NCBI GenBank assembly: GCA_958450365.1
Contig: CAUEEP010000735.1
Location: 1,183,501 to 1,247,500 of the forward strand
DNA length: 64,000 nucleotides
Source: Mesorhabditis belari
Taxonomy: Eukaryota > Nematoda > Chromadorea > Rhabditida > Rhabditidae
Direction of reading: 5' to 3'
Notes under the pieces: generated by a model
The model's database searches: none
Seen by the model: only the letters and a program-made list of their open reading frames with translations
What the model was told of the DNA's origin: nothing
In this document: positions 1 through 11,870 of the stretch, in pieces
Layout: the number at the start of each line of letters is the position of its first letter
Numbering within the stretch: the stretch's first letter is position 1
Made by a program: the position numbers and the translations under genes

Positions 1-1190
1 TTTTTAAGTCTAGGAATTGAAAAGGCTCTCTTTGAGAGGTGAGCCAAATGCACTGTGACAATTGAGCACTCTTTTTCTGCACAAAATACACAAAGAGTTG
101 GGGAGAACCGTTCGAAAGACAATCACGCGGAGATTTTCTCGTTCAATGGTCAACATTAGGTCAGAAATAGTCAAAAAATGTGTCAAAACAAAGCAAATTT
201 CAAATTGGAATTCATTACTAGAAGTGTGGCGAATTGCAGTTAGTCAAAATTCAATACACAAGTTAAAATTCAAAGTTTATGGATAAACTACCGTAATCAG
301 CCACTAGACAATATTCAGTTGTCCGTTTATCGTAGCTTGTGTACTTAAAAACCCATTATTTAAGCTTTGTGTTAAGTCAGTTGCGGGCTCCCTTTTCTAT
401 TTCATCCCTTTTTTCACACGCAAGTGTTGAAGTAAATGTGATAGTGTTGCTCCAGTTTGAGCGAAGTTTGCCCTAATAAGAGAAAGTTTTGATAAAGATT
501 TGGTTTCTTTTCTCTACAGATTTGGTTCCTTTTCTCTACAGATTTGGTTCCTTTTCTCTATTGTGCGTTTTCAAGACATCTACCATTGAACCACACCGAG
601 AGACGGTCTCACAAGAAATTATAAAGATCAAAGTATAAATATATTTCTTACTAGAAGATTTCACTTGAAATTTTAAGGGTTTTTCTCAAGATATCAAACA
701 AAAATAAGACCACCAATCGATTCCTCTACCCTGAAAACTGGCAACAAAAACTTCTGGCTAAAATTTGCCCATGATGAGTAAAAGATTTCCATTTGATTGT
801 CATCTTTCGATCCTGAAAATCCATTAGTTTTCCAATGAAAGATTCAACATTCAGAAGATTTAAAGAGAACGATGAATTAAAAACAAAAAACCCTTTTAAA
901 ACCACTTTTAGAACTGAGAATCAATTGTAAAAAGTTTAATCAAGCCATTATATGCAATTTCCAGAGAATTCTTGACAAGTAAAACGTAAAAAGACAAAAC
1001 GGTTCAAGGTTGAAAGAGAAATTTTTGAAGAAAGAGAAAGTTTGGTGATAAAAACGTCACAAAAAGATAGAGTTTTAACTTTTAGTGATTGACGGATTCA
1101 AGAAAAGTCCTTTTAAAACCGAGAAAATTCGATGGACTGTGTTGTGCTTCCAGTTTAACTAAATAAAATAAAGTATGAAATGGCAAAGTA
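1..1190. other. AT-rich stretch without recognisable gene
   Basis: No convincing coding exon, RNA gene or element was found. A 74-codon open frame at 62-286 begins with TTG, has no splice context and resembles no family I know. A short direct repeat (GATTTGGTTCCTTTTCTCTA-type) occurs three times near 500-560. Confidence 0.5.
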
Positions 1191-1198
1191 AGATTTTT

Positions 1199-1255
1199 GG
1201 AGAGGGGATTGAACCCTCAGCAGGCAGATGCTCTAACCACTGAGCTATTGGGTAT
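1199..1255 (-). tRNA. tRNA-like fragment (degenerate)
   Basis: On the minus strand there is a good D-arm (TAGCTCAGTGGTTAGAGC) and a T-arm (GAGGGTTCAATCCCC). The segment between them is too short for a full anticodon arm plus variable loop, and the ends do not pair as an acceptor stem. It is best read as a decayed tRNA or tRNA-derived repeat, so no amino acid is assigned. Confidence 0.35.
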
Positions 1256-1313
1256 CTTCTTGCCAAAGAAAGAGGAAATACAAGGGGAAAGAGAAAGGAA
1301 GTAAGAGAAGGAG

Positions 1314-1315
<2 letters not shown>

Positions 1316-1346
<31 letters not shown>
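1316..1346. repeat. (AAT)n microsatellite
   Basis: About ten AAT/TAA triplets lie directly before the Helitron-like 5' end. The final A would be the A of an A|T insertion site. Confidence 0.9.
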
Positions 1347-1347
<1 letters not shown>

Positions 1348-2860
1348 CTATATACTATATAAAAAGCAGAAGAGACATCTCTCCGTGCGCAAACGCGACG
1401 CTCCGTATTTACGTTTGCTCTGTGGGTTAAAAGGCAAAGTATTCAGCTTTTGCGCGCTCCTGGGGGTTTTCAATTATGGGGAATCTGACTTTTAGGTCCA
1501 TTTTTAAAAAGAGGCGGGGCTTAACAAGGGTTACAGTAGTTCTAGTCATTTGAAAGAAAGAAAGAGCGTCGCCAGCAGAAAACGCGAACGAAGTGAGCAG
1601 AAGAGATGTCTGTCCGTTCGTCTGTGCGCAGTTATTGGCAAAAAGGGGCGGGGCTTAGATTGCGTGAAAAACGCAAACATTAGTCAGCGTTTTTCCCTGG
1701 TAATATAATAATAAAGCTATCGAAACAAGATCTTAACGACAAGACGCTTAAGTTAGCTATTGTTTTCTCAAGATTCTCTAGTCCAATCGAGCTCTTTTTG
1801 GTATCATTGAAAAGCTTAAAATGATCTCTATAAACTCTATAAATACTTAACAATTCTATAATCTCTAGACAAAGTTCTGGACCTTCAAAGCTATGCATGA
1901 CCTTCATAGTTAATAAGCACACCAGTCATCAAAATTTTGTTTCCTATTTCACAGTGAAAAGGATGATTATAATGTTTTTAGTGTAAAATCTACATTGCTA
2001 CGTAAAAAAGAATTGTTTACAAAGTATTGTACTTTCAAAAAGGAGAAGTTTGCCGTATTTTCCTGAACCAAAAGATCAACTAGACTATGAATTCGAAAAA
2101 TGCATAGAAATTAGACAAAATTTGCATATAAACAAGAAATTTTATTGAAAAATTGGGTCAAGCTGAAGCCAAACAAGAAATATGTACCGGGGAATCGAAA
2201 AAAAAAATGAATAACCCAGACAAAAGTTTCTCAAAAAAATAAAAGCCAAGTGAGATTAGCGAAATTTGAAAAAATTAGTAGTTTTCTAAATGTTTTTCAT
2301 AGATCATTTCATAAATTTTCTAGAAAAGAATATAAATTTCTGCTTAAATGGAAATTTTCTAAAAATCGAACTTATCCAGAGATCCAAATAGAAAGATCTT
2401 TAGAAAATGAGGATTTGGGGGTGGGAAAAACCCTTTCTGAAACAATGAAAAAAGTAAAACTTTTCATGACTACAACCTCACCAATAAGTACTGAAATTTT
2501 TGAGATTTATCATTTTTCAGCAAAATTTTAAAGCTTAACAAAAAGAGTGGGTAAAGAAAAGGCAAAATGGTGACGAAATGACTAAATTTGTCTTACTTTT
2601 TGCTATTTTTGATGGATTTTCGGGCAAATTCCTTCGAAAAAGTCATTGGGAATTTGAGAAATTGACCTCTTAAAGTAAAAAATGGATCAGAATTAGCAGA
2701 AATCAAAATCTACCATCTATAAAAAAATAAAACGCCCGTCTGTCCGCCCGTCTGTCCGTCTGTCCGTCCGTCTGTCCGTCCGTTCGTCCGTCCGTCCGTC
2801 CATCCATCCGTCTGCCTGTCTGTCTGTCCGTCCGTCTGTCCGTCTGTCCGTCCGTCTGTC

Positions 2861-2892
<32 letters not shown>

Positions 2893-3331
2893 CGTCCGTC
2901 CGTCCCTCTGACCGTCCGTCCCTCTGTCTGTCTGTCCGTCTGTCCGTCCGTCCGTCTGTCCGTTTATCCGTCTGTCTGCCCGTCTATCCGTCTGTCTGCC
3001 CGTCTATCCGCCTGTCCATCCGTCTGTCCGTCTGCCTGTCCGTCCGTCTGTCCCTCTATCCGTCTGTCTGCCCGTCTATCCGCCTGTCTGCCCGTCTATC
3101 CCTCTGTCCGTCTGTCCGTCACGTCTACGGGATTATACAAATGACGTTAACGTAAAATTACAACGAAGTGAGCTATATAAAGCTGAAAATTTGTACTCGG
3201 GGGTTTTCGGGGGTGAGAAATCCGAATCTGCAATCAGATTTGTGCTACTGCTAATCTGCTAATCTGCTATTTGCCCTCAGTACCTTTAGGCAGAATATCC
3301 GTGCGGCGTAGCGAACGCCCAACGTAGCTAG
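1347..3331 (+). mobile_element. Helitron-like non-autonomous element
   Basis: The left end starts TCTATATACTATATAAAAAG. The right end is CTAG at 3328-3331, preceded by a short GC-rich hairpin (GGCGT-AGCGA-ACGCC, about 3306-3320). The element sits between A (1346) and T (3332), the A|T target typical of Helitrons, and there is no target duplication. The 5' TC, 3' hairpin plus CTRR and A|T site are the defining marks of the superfamily. No Rep/helicase protein is encoded. The interior holds a long CTGT/CCGT tetranucleotide tract and GAACGAAGTGAGC-like motifs. The exact ends are inferred from these marks only. Confidence 0.55.
2727..3121 (+). repeat. Degenerate CTGT/CCGT tetranucleotide repeat
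   Basis: About 395 bp of GTCTGTCC and GTCCGTCC variants, interrupted by GTCTATCC and GTCTGCCC units. It lies inside the Helitron-like element and is strongly strand-asymmetric (C/T-rich on +). Confidence 0.95.
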
Positions 3332-3574
3332 TTTTCATACAACTTATAGCTACAGTGATCCACACACAACAATTCCAGCTACAGTAACCCAACTACAGTC
3401 ACCCCAGCTACATAGACTCTGTCCAGATCCGACTCCGACTAAAGATAAGAAAGTTTAGCTGTAGTAGGCCTAGCTATTTCGACCCTTCTTCCTTCATTAT
3501 TAACCCAGATAAGTAATCCTAGCGTTAAATATTAAAAAAAAATATCTATTCAAAAAGATTTTCTATCTAATTTT

Positions 3575-3724
3575 ATGTCTTTCGATGAAAAATCCCGGAA
3601 CCAATGCGAAGATTCGATTTGCTGGGAATTAGTCGAAGAATTCCCACGAGAAGAAAAGAAAAATGAAATCAAAGAATGGGTTCAAGAAAGAAAAAGCAAA
3701 GAATTTCAAGTAAAAGGGTTATAA
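3575..3724 (+). CDS. Coding-like exon or small ORF, 49 codons
   Basis: ATG at 3575 opens a highly charged frame (begins MSFDEKSRNQCEDS, rich in E/K/W) that stops at 3724. At 3709/3710 the frame meets a GTAAAA donor in phase 0, so 3575-3709 could be a 45-codon first exon. No downstream exon was identified and the product is not recognised. Amino-acid make-up is better than expected for random AT-rich DNA, but the length is short. Confidence 0.3.
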   Translation: MSFDEKSRNQCEDSICWELVEEFPREEKKNEIKEWVQERKSKEFQVKGL

Positions 3725-5616
3725 TTGTAAGAAAATCGATGAAATTTATCAAATATTTGTTAAAAAAAGATATTTATGGTTTTTTTTAAAGAAACTAAAA
3801 CTCTTTTCGAGCTTTCTTTCGTTTTTGACCGCTCAAATTCTTATATGTTTTCACCTAGCAACAATGGGTTTAAAAATTCTGAAAAGCCAACAAAGAAACC
3901 CTATTTTTCAAAAGAAAAAGTTCTGATTTTGCCTTAGTTTTATAGCTTGAATTTTGAAGGCCTTAATCAATCTGTTTATTTGTTTTTATGAACAAATTTC
4001 AAGAGATTTGCTTGATGAAAATGTGGATTAATTCGTTAAAAAGAAAGAAAGAAATCGGATAAACAAAAAGAAGATATAAAAAGATATCTTTTTAGATATT
4101 TATTTAGTATTTTGATTGTGAAATAGGCTAAATGAAAGCCGATTAGAGCACACCGTAAACAATCAAGATCTAGCGTATTAGATAAGAGCAAAGTCAACCC
4201 GAACTTTGTCCTTTACCAGTCTCCCAGACTCAATTCCTAGCTTTTAAGCGTTACAAGATAGTCTTGTGCTAGAAAGGACGTGTTTGGCAGAGCTCAAAGC
4301 ACAGCTAAGCTTTGTCCTTGTGGAATGGAAAGGGTGAAATGGAAAACCAGTGGCAGAGATTTGCCAAAAAACCGATTATCTAGACTGTAAATAGTCTGTA
4401 GTGATTACTTTTTGTTTAAAGGGGTAAACGCAGGATTTCTATTGCTCATAAAACTCAAAAACCTAATGTTTTATCTTCTAAATGCATAGAAAGCACTAGA
4501 AATAAGTGCTGAGATTCGTTTCGCCTATACTTTTTGACTCTTCAATCCAAGAAAAGGAGTTTTTATGTAAAAGAAACGCTTAATGCACCAAATCTCAATC
4601 GTTTCCTAGATTTTAACCAATTGATAAGCAATAATTCAAAAGCTAAAGTTTTTAAGCAATGATTCAAGAGCTAAAGTGTACAAGTGTACACTTTTAGAAG
4701 TCGATGATTGACGAGAAGATTTCAAATTTTAGCTCCTGTATGCCAGATGTCAAAAAGTTTTGCGTTTATCTTCAGCTCTAGTTTAGTTGAAAGCAATAAT
4801 TTACGAGTTCAGTAGTCAAATATTGCTATAAATCTTAATTTTCTGGTTTTTAAGATGGAAATCAAGCTTAAAAATGAAAAAAGGAAAAACTAATTTGGTG
4901 TTGTTTAAATCAAAAATTGAAAAACAATTGAAAAACAATTGAAAATGATTCTTAAATTAGAATTAAACTGAAAAGAAATGAATTGAAAATTTCTAGGACA
5001 AACACAAGAAAAAGAGATAAAACAAAGCCTTTAAATGAATCTAATTGTCTTTTCTTGATGTTCACGGAATGAGGAAGACTCAAAAAAGACGCGGAATTTC
5101 GAAAAAATCTCAATGATTATGGGAAAACTCTTAAAAACAATCAAAAACTTAACAAGTTCAAGTAAACTGGTTTTGGGAAAACTTCATGACAATGTAAAAC
5201 TTGTGAAAATATTTGAAATTGTTTGAAATTGTTTGAAATTGTTTGAAATTGATTTGAATTTGCATTCCCTAGAGACTTTGAAGTAGTTACACGTTACATT
5301 CAACTTAATGAACTGGATTTGTAGTGTGAATTTGTCAAATTGTTTCATTGAACGGAAAATTTGTTGCTTATTGAAAGGACAAACGTGAAAATGTAAATGT
5401 ATAACAAAAGTCTTTGAAGATTTGAGTTGAAACTAAAATAATCGTCATGAGTATGGAGAGTCGTCGTGAATTTTTTCAGGAATCTTTGCTTAAAATCTTA
5501 TTCTACAAAAGCCTGGGCAAGTTTGAAAGTCTAAAGACACAAAAGAAAATGATTCTAAAGAAATAGCAAAAATGAGAACTTTCCAGGTTCAGCAGCTTTC
5601 TCGGATTTTCTAATCT
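3725..5616. other. AT-rich intergenic stretch
   Basis: No gene or bounded element recognised. It contains four head-to-tail GTTTGAAATT units (about 5217-5252) and a 39-codon open frame at 5446-5566 of unknown significance. Confidence 0.5.
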
Positions 5617-6006
5617 GGTTCCAATATGGTTCCAATACGGTTCTAATACGGTTCTAATATGGTTCTAATATGGTTCTAATATGGTTCCAATACCGTTCCA
5701 ATACGGTTCGAATACGGTTTCAATACGGCTCCAATACGGTTCCAATTTAGTTCCAATTCAGTTCTAATACGGTTCCAATACGGTTCTAATACGGTTCTAA
5801 TATGGTTCCAATACGGTTCTAATACGGTTCCAATTTAGTTCCAATTCAGTTCCAATACGGTTCTAATACGGTTCCAATACGGTTCCAATACGGTTCTAAT
5901 ATGGTTTCAATACGGTTCTAATACGGTTCTAATACGGTTCTAATACGGTTCCCATACGGTTCCAATTCAGTTCCAATTCAGTTCCAATACGGTTCCAATA
6001 CAGTTT
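5617..6006. repeat. 11-bp minisatellite (GGTTCYAATAC)
   Basis: Roughly 35 tandem copies of GGTTCCAATAC/GGTTCTAATAC with a few GGTTCCAATTT and CAGTTCCAATT variants. Unit length is constant at 11 bp. Confidence 0.95.
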
Positions 6007-6119
6007 TAACTAAATGTTTAGCAAAGGTTGTAAAGCAATCACAAAACAAACATCAAAATAATTATGTTCAATTCCGTAAAAAGTTCATGAACCAGGAAGA
6101 GGAATAATCTTGGTAACCA

Positions 6120-6310
6120 GTTGAACAAAAAGAGAAAAAGAAAAAGAAAGAAAAGACGCAAATTGGCACGTTTCTATGGGGAGAATAGAAATGGAAAGAG
6201 AAAGGGGAAAAGGGTTGAATGGGGATGGAAACGATCAATTCGGGAGGGGGGAAGGGGAAGTGAAAGAAGGAGGAAAAAAGAAGGGGGAAAGAAGAGGCCA
6301 GTGGAAAGGA
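6120..6310. repeat. Homopurine GA-rich tract
   Basis: Almost uninterrupted purines on the + strand (AAAGAGAAAAAG, then GGGAGGGGGGAAGGGG). The long open frames reported here on both strands are consequences of this composition. Confidence 0.8.
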
Positions 6311-6624
6311 CACAAACTACAGAGATTCGCAAACATTCACTTACAAAACTATAAAAACAAAACGAGTAAAACAGTAAAACAAAAAGTAAAGTAAAACAGT
6401 AAAAGTAAAGACAGAACAAAACAAAAAATAACGGTGCCCAATATATTGAAGTTAGGCTTAACATTTACTCTTGGCTTTTTGAAGATTTAGCAAGCTAAAC
6501 AGCTGAATAGCTTGTAAAATTTGAAGCTACAGTTTTACTGTTAAACTAGACAAATCCAGGGCTGTTGTTGGGCCTAAGGGGGAGGAGTGGGGGGACGGAG
6601 ACGGAGGGCAGGACTTTTGTAAGC

Positions 6625-6765
6625 TTTTGTGGGCCAGGCCCACAAGCCAAGGCCATGCTCACAAGCCAAGCCAGCCCACAGGCCAGGCCCAACCACCAAG
6701 CCCACAAGCCAAGGCCAAGCCCACAAGCCAAGGCCAAGCCCACAAGCCAAGCCAGGACCTGGCTT
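6625..6765. repeat. GGCCAAGCCCACAA minisatellite
   Basis: Repeated CCCACAAGCCAAGGCCAAG-type units. Related GGCC/GCCAGG-rich palindromic tracts recur at 8080-8165, 12957-13072 and 45520-45890. Confidence 0.8.
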
Positions 6766-7416
6766 TTGGCATGACCGAAAAAAATGGTTTTAGAACAGTC
6801 CTGCTTAAATAAATTCTATCAGTTTAATTACATGAATAACATGAATCTTGAGCTTATGAGAATTTGTGAGGCTTTTTACTGAATGATTTGCTCAATTAAG
6901 CCATTTTTAAGTTCAGGCTATGAATGGATTCAAGCAATAAAGATTTAAAAAGATTTGTTTTTGTATATCAAAGCCAAAACTTTTAAGTAAAACGTTTCGC
7001 TAAGTCACTAGATATATGTAGTTCAATTTCATTCCTTTAAAGTTCAATTTCATTTCTCCTGTAAGAAAAAGTGGGATTGATACAGGATTAAATCAGAGAT
7101 TATCAAACAGAAAAATGTGTTGAAATTTGAATTACGAACAACAAAAAAACTAGTCTAGCTTTAAAAAGGGGAAAATATCACTAAAGCAATATATCACTAA
7201 AGCAATAAAAGTAATAAAGTATTGCTAGTTATAAATAAAGTTATAAAAGCAATAAAAGTAAACAAAATAATCCAAAACAGCTAAAAAATGCTACTCAAAA
7301 GTCAAAAGATCAGCGGATTGCGAAAACTTCCTGGGTTGAACCTAATGGGTCGAAGAGTGGAAAAGACAAGGCTCACATGAGTGAGAGAGAACGTGGCGTT
7401 TGGGAAATGTCTATCC

Positions 7417-7608
7417 ACGCTAGAGGAGAGAAGAAAAAGAGTCTATTGGCTCTAAATCTTTTCTCCACTCTAAAGGGGTAGCGACAGGAATGCGCAAAGG
7501 AAAAGAGATGAAGAGAGCGGCTGTTGAACTCGAATGGGGGAAAAGAGACTCGAGAATCTTTCTCGTCCAACCCTTGCACTTCTCTTTTGATCTGCGGACT
7601 TTGGTGTC
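7417..7608 (+). CDS. Uncertain open frame, about 63 codons
   Basis: The frame is open from about 7417 with an ATG at 7490 (MRKGKEMKRAAVELEWGKRD) and a TGA near 7608. No splice-supported partner exon was found. The minus strand is also open here over a purine-rich tract, so the frame may be compositional. It is followed by three copies of GGCAAGTACAACT (about 7640-7680). Confidence 0.2.
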
Positions 7609-7719
7609 TGTATGAGCTTGGGATTTGGTCACTTTTTTTGGCAAGTACAACTGGCAAGTACAACTGGCAAGTACAACTTTGTACAATAGCCAAGCTTTAC
7701 AGACGTTTATAACCAGGTA

Positions 7720-8061
7720 CAGTACCAGCCAAAATTATATCCCCTCGAAAAAATAGTGCTTTTTTAAGGGGATGTAACTTTAGATGTAGACGCCTTATAT
7801 GTAAATGCTATATATCATTTAAAATCTCTCATTAAGCTCTACAAAATCTGCTATAACATTTTAAGAAATACGGTAGTTTTAGCCAACTTCTAGGCGCTTG
7901 AATCAAAGCAAAAAATTTTTGTGATTTAGCAATTATTGACTACCAGAGACGCTTTTAAATTGTTTTGAAACCATGTTTTTCGAAAAGAACATAAAAAATG
8001 AGCCAGGAAATGTTGTTTTTGACAAGTTTATAACGTTTTGACAGAATTTTGACCGGTACTT
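7720..8061. mobile_element. TA-flanked Tc1-like MITE
   Basis: Inverted ends CAGTACCAGCCAAAAT (left) and ATTTTGACCGGTACTT (right) are each flanked by TA (7718-7719, 8062-8063). The size is 342 bp with no transposase, consistent with a non-autonomous Tc1/mariner derivative. Confidence 0.55.
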
Positions 8062-8379
8062 TATGTTCTAAATGATCTGTAAGCCAGGCAAGGCAAGGCC
8101 CAGAGCATAGATTTGAGCCTGGCTTTTGGCCTAGGAACTTTAAGCCAGAAAGCCAAGTCAAGCACTCTAAAGACCAATATAACGTTGTTTATGTGGCAAA
8201 AAATTACTCTTGAAACAGGCAGCTTACAAAATTTTTCAAAATCGGGTCTCGAGCTGATTCTTCAAAAATGAAAAATGATTCATTTATCCTGGGCAAATAT
8301 CTACAGTTGCTCAGTGGGTTTAAAAATGTTTTTCTGTTGCTTATGCATAAAGAGTAGGCAAGCGTGCCCAGACTAAAGA

Positions 8380-8505
8380 ATGTTAAAAGAAAAGAAACGA
8401 AAAAGTAGATTCCCTAAGGCTAAACCAAAGAGGCAAAAGCCTAAAAAAGGAAGAAATATTTTAGAAGAAAGTGACATCATCCTGAAATCAAAGAATCCTT
8501 ATTAA
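8380..8505 (+). CDS. Small basic ORF, 41 aa, function unknown
   Basis: ATG 8380 to TAA 8503-8505 encodes a Lys/Arg/Pro-rich peptide (starts MLKEKKRKSRFPKAKPK) with a short acidic-hydrophobic tail. No splice partner or homologue recognised. It may be chance. Confidence 0.22.
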   Translation: MLKEKKRKSRFPKAKPKRQKPKKGRNILEESDIILKSKNPY

Positions 8506-8781
8506 AATTGAATAGAGTTTAGAAAATAGATTTACTTATCTGATAATCAAAAATTGTATCCAAAGTGTGTTTTACTTTTTGAAAAATCTTGAAGAAAAAG
8601 TTTTCTCTGTCGTCGTCGACGAACAAGGCCAGGCCTATGAGAGTATCAACTCGACGGTTGGCGAGTATTCTCCGCAAGGCGTAGACACCAACGGTTTCCG
8701 TTGCCGCGCCAGTAGCGGTTGGGCGTTTCTAGCTGCTTATAGCTGTGTCGTAGCACACTGTCGTAGCTGGCGTTTACAGTA

Positions 8782-8852
8782 TTGATCCACCGGCAGGTTC
8801 ACCTACCGGTACCTTGTTACGACTTTTACCTTGTTTACCTTGTTACGACTAG
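8782..8852 (-). rRNA. Fragment of the 18S rRNA 3' end, rearranged
   Basis: The minus strand carries the universal 3' terminus of small-subunit rRNA: GTAAAAGTCGTAACAAGG, then TAGGTGAACCTGC and GGATCA. Several positions differ from the canonical sequence, and part of the AGTCGTAACAAGGTA block is duplicated (8830-8852). No further 18S follows, so this is a relic and not a working rDNA unit. The somewhat GC-richer DNA at about 8590-8781 could be ITS1-derived; that is inference. Confidence 0.75.
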
Positions 8853-8855
8853 GTA

Positions 8856-10021
8856 AGCTTAACCGATTGAAAACCGAATACCATGTTTTATTCTTAAAAA
8901 TCCAAGCTAGGTGTCAGTCTTAGATCGGAAAACCTTGAAGGAAGTTAAGAAAATCTGACTTGAAATCGTTTGACTTGAAATCAATCATCCTGTGACTTTA
9001 TGAACTTTATAACTCGTCTACAACTACCGTATTTTCCCCTTCACAACTCTGAATCCATCAAATCCATCAAATCCCTTTCTCTCAACGCCCTAAGATTGGA
9101 TTTGAGGGGAAATTCTCCAATTGAGTGCTTTAAATCTTGCAAAGACTACACAAAGAATCAAAGTAAAAGCAGAGATTCACGCGGAAATCTCTGAGTAAAT
9201 CCTTTTGTGGAAGTGTTTTGCATACTGAGAAAAGTCGGATGAAATTCACGAGTTCTTCATGCGATTTACAGTACCCTTTTTGCAATATGGGTTCACTGAA
9301 AAAGGAAACTGACAACACGGAAAAGCTTAAGTGTTTCTTTTAGAAAGAAAATCCTTCAAGATTAACTTGATTGAACCCGATTTTGCACAAAATCGGCGCA
9401 AAATCATTCCTCGGATTTCCTATTTTGAGGGTACTTTCAGGTCAAAAACTCATCATTTACAATGAGAAATTTCTCTTTTTCTGAAAAATGATATTGGATG
9501 ATGTCTGGTGTTGTTTTTAGGGATTTTTTGGATGAGTTTCTGTAATTTTCAAGGTTAAAGATCTGGGCGAGAATTTGGGGATTACGGTAGTACGTTGACC
9601 TCCCGAGATGTACCACTTTTGAGATTGGATTTGAGCGAACGGGGGAAATTGGATGGGAAATGAAGATCTTCTTAAAAAGTTAGAAGTTATCAATGTCAGG
9701 GATTAGTTTTAAACAAAAATCTATCGTCTTCTCTAACTATTAGTCACATACAAGACTGAGACATCGTCCTCAATCTTTCAATCGAAAAGACAGAGACAGA
9801 GACAGAGAGAGAATCGCTGCTGCCCATCTTTTCAGATATAAAAGGAAATCTTTTTTGTATTGGCTAGTCACTAGAGATGGAAAGTGGATAGCAATTTCAA
9901 AGGAAACGGCTCTGGATTAGGTCTGGAGTTACTGCTGTGAAGGAGCTCCTCAAAGACCCCCACTAGACATGTTGTGGGATTTCAAAGGGATAAGATCTTG
10001 AACCATAAGCCTGTCTCCTTG
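8856..10021. other. Intergenic stretch, nothing recognised
   Basis: No exon, RNA gene or bounded element was identified. Short open frames on both strands lack splice context. A GAGACA dinucleotide-like tract occurs at about 9788-9810. Confidence 0.45.
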
Positions 10022-10400
10022 ACAATAAGCAGCCTTTATTGTACATTGATGCAAAAAAATGGATGAAGAAATCAAGAAAAAACGGAATTGAGGAAGGTTT
10101 CCTCCACGAGAATGCCCGGCCACAGACCGCAAACTTCACTCGCTCCACAATCCACAGTCTAGGAAAGGCTTACTTCACCCTTCTTATTCTCCAGACCTTG
10201 CCTCATCAGATTATCATCTTTTTCCGTCAATGTAAAATTTCTTGGAGAGCACTTTTAAAATGATTATGACCTCAAAAAGTGGTTTGAAAACTATTTTGAC
10301 TCGAAAACAAAAATTTTCTACAAGAGAGGGATTCGCCAATTGCTAGTAAAATGGGTGAAAGTAATCAAAAATAATGGAGACTATTTTAATTGATTTGTTT
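10022..10400 (+). pseudogene. mariner transposase 3' remnant
   Basis: Frame-disrupted peptides match the mariner transposase C-terminus: FLHENARPQTA (catalytic block of type HDNARPH, second Asp here Glu) and a YKRGIRQ...VKWVKVIKNNGDY tail. The stretch that should hold the third Asp (SPDLAPSDYHLF-type) is frameshifted. The tail closely resembles the one left in the five ~0.5-kb MITEs, so this may be a remnant of their autonomous parent. Confidence 0.7.
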
Positions 10401-10556
10401 CTTTGGTTGTTAATAAAATTTAACTAAAAAAGAAACTATAGGCATCTGAACTTTAAACTTGTCAATCTAATCAAAGATTGGCTACGATTCCATTTGTTTT
10501 TTGTCTCTTGCAATCTTAAATCTTTTGCATATCTTTATCCAAATTTCATCTAACTA

Positions 10557-11089
10557 TTGGATTGGTGAATTGAAAACTGCCGGCTATTGTCATATGTCAC
10601 AGTTTGCGCACTTTCTTCAAAAGAAACCCATTTTGGTGTCAATGGAAAAGTTGTAGAGAATCAAAAATCAAGCTTATATCCAAATTTTCAGAAGGATTCA
10701 AAAACTGGTTTTCAAGAAATGCCAAATTTACACAAAAGGGATGCCAAATTGTCACAAAACTTGCATTTTAAGCGAAACTACTACGTGTATCTTTTTGGAA
10801 ATTTGGCTATAAGCGTAATTTTTGATTCTCTACAACTTTTCTATTGACACCAAAATGGGTTTCTTTTGAAGAAAGTGCTCAAACTGGGACATCTCCAGTC
10901 CTCCATTTTCGAGTCTCACACTTGTCTCACACACAAACCAAAATCCTACCACGAAAAAGGAATCCGCAAATTGCCTGTAAAATGGGCAGAAGTCGTCAAT
11001 AATAATGGAAATTATTTGGAATGAATTGATTATTTTATGTTGAATAAATTTTAGTTCAAAGTCCCGCAGTTTTCAATTCACCAACCCAA
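10557..11089 (+). mobile_element. mariner-derived MITE, copy 1
   Basis: 533 bp flanked by TA (10555-10556, 11090-11091). Ends are TTGGRTTGGTGAATTGAAAA and its inverse. The 3' part still encodes about 20 residues of a mariner transposase tail (GIRKLPVKWAEVVNNNGNY). The middle forms a large imperfect hairpin: the segment with CCCATTTTGGTGTCAATGG recurs inverted. Sister copies are at 25449, 46557, 52623 and 56077. Confidence 0.9.
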
Positions 11090-11756
11090 TAAAATCTGCT
11101 ATTGACTTTTGTGATTGAAATCATTGGTTCTGTTGTACATCTTCACGCGCTTTGTGCACCCAATTTAGATTAACTTAAACCCAATAGAAAGAATCAATTT
11201 TTTTTATCGTAAATCCTATATTTCTCATAGCATACTTTGTACAAAATTGAGCTTTTTATGATCTCTTAAGTAGTCACAAGTTATGAGTGCTAGCTGTTGA
11301 TGTCTTAAAGTCTTTTTTCTTTGAGAATATTATAAATATTTTGATCTCGCTGATTAATCGGTTAAGCGATCAAATAAAAATGCGTAAAAATCGGCGAATA
11401 TTTAGCTTTTCTGAATTGAGAAAAGGGGATGATCTCTAAAAAGCGAGATCATGATGGTCTCTAGAAAAGGAGAAACGATAAACAAAAACAAGACGAATAA
11501 CATTTCTCGACTTTCAACTTTTATTGACTACTTTCAGAGTTTAGATTTTTCGATTCAATTTGCCTATTTTTAAACTTATTTTTCTCTTCAAATTTCATCA
11601 AGATACTGTAGCCTTCAGTGCTTACAGTTATCGTTCCTTAAAATACGTTTATTCTAATCTATTTAGGTCCATAACTGACTGAGAGTTGTAAATTTGGCTT
11701 AAAACCTTGGCTTTGATTTAGCTTTTTCTAGAAGATATAAGAAATTAAGCAAAAAT
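11090..11756. other. AT-rich stretch, nothing recognised
   Basis: No coding exon or bounded element was seen between MITE copy 1 and the TTAGGC-like array. Confidence 0.4.
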
Positions 11757-11870
11757 AATTGGCTTAGCTTAGGCTTCGCTTAGGCTTGGCTTAGGATAGG
11801 CTTAGGCTTGACTTAGGCTTGACTTAGGCTTGACTTAGGCTTGACTTAGGCTTGGCTTAGGCTTGGTTTT
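11757..11870. repeat. Degenerate TTAGGC-type array
   Basis: Repeated GGCTTAGGCTTGACTTAGG units contain the nematode telomere hexamer TTAGGC spaced by TTGAC or TTGGC. It is likely an interstitial telomere-like array. Confidence 0.7.

Noticed and set aside
6068..6464. Several overlapping ORFs, KR-rich on + and F/L/S-rich on -
   Set aside because: Explained by the homopurine tract.
7373..7693. 106-codon minus-strand ORF
   Set aside because: It runs through a short tandem repeat and a purine-rich tract. The opposite strand is equally open and no motif was recognised.
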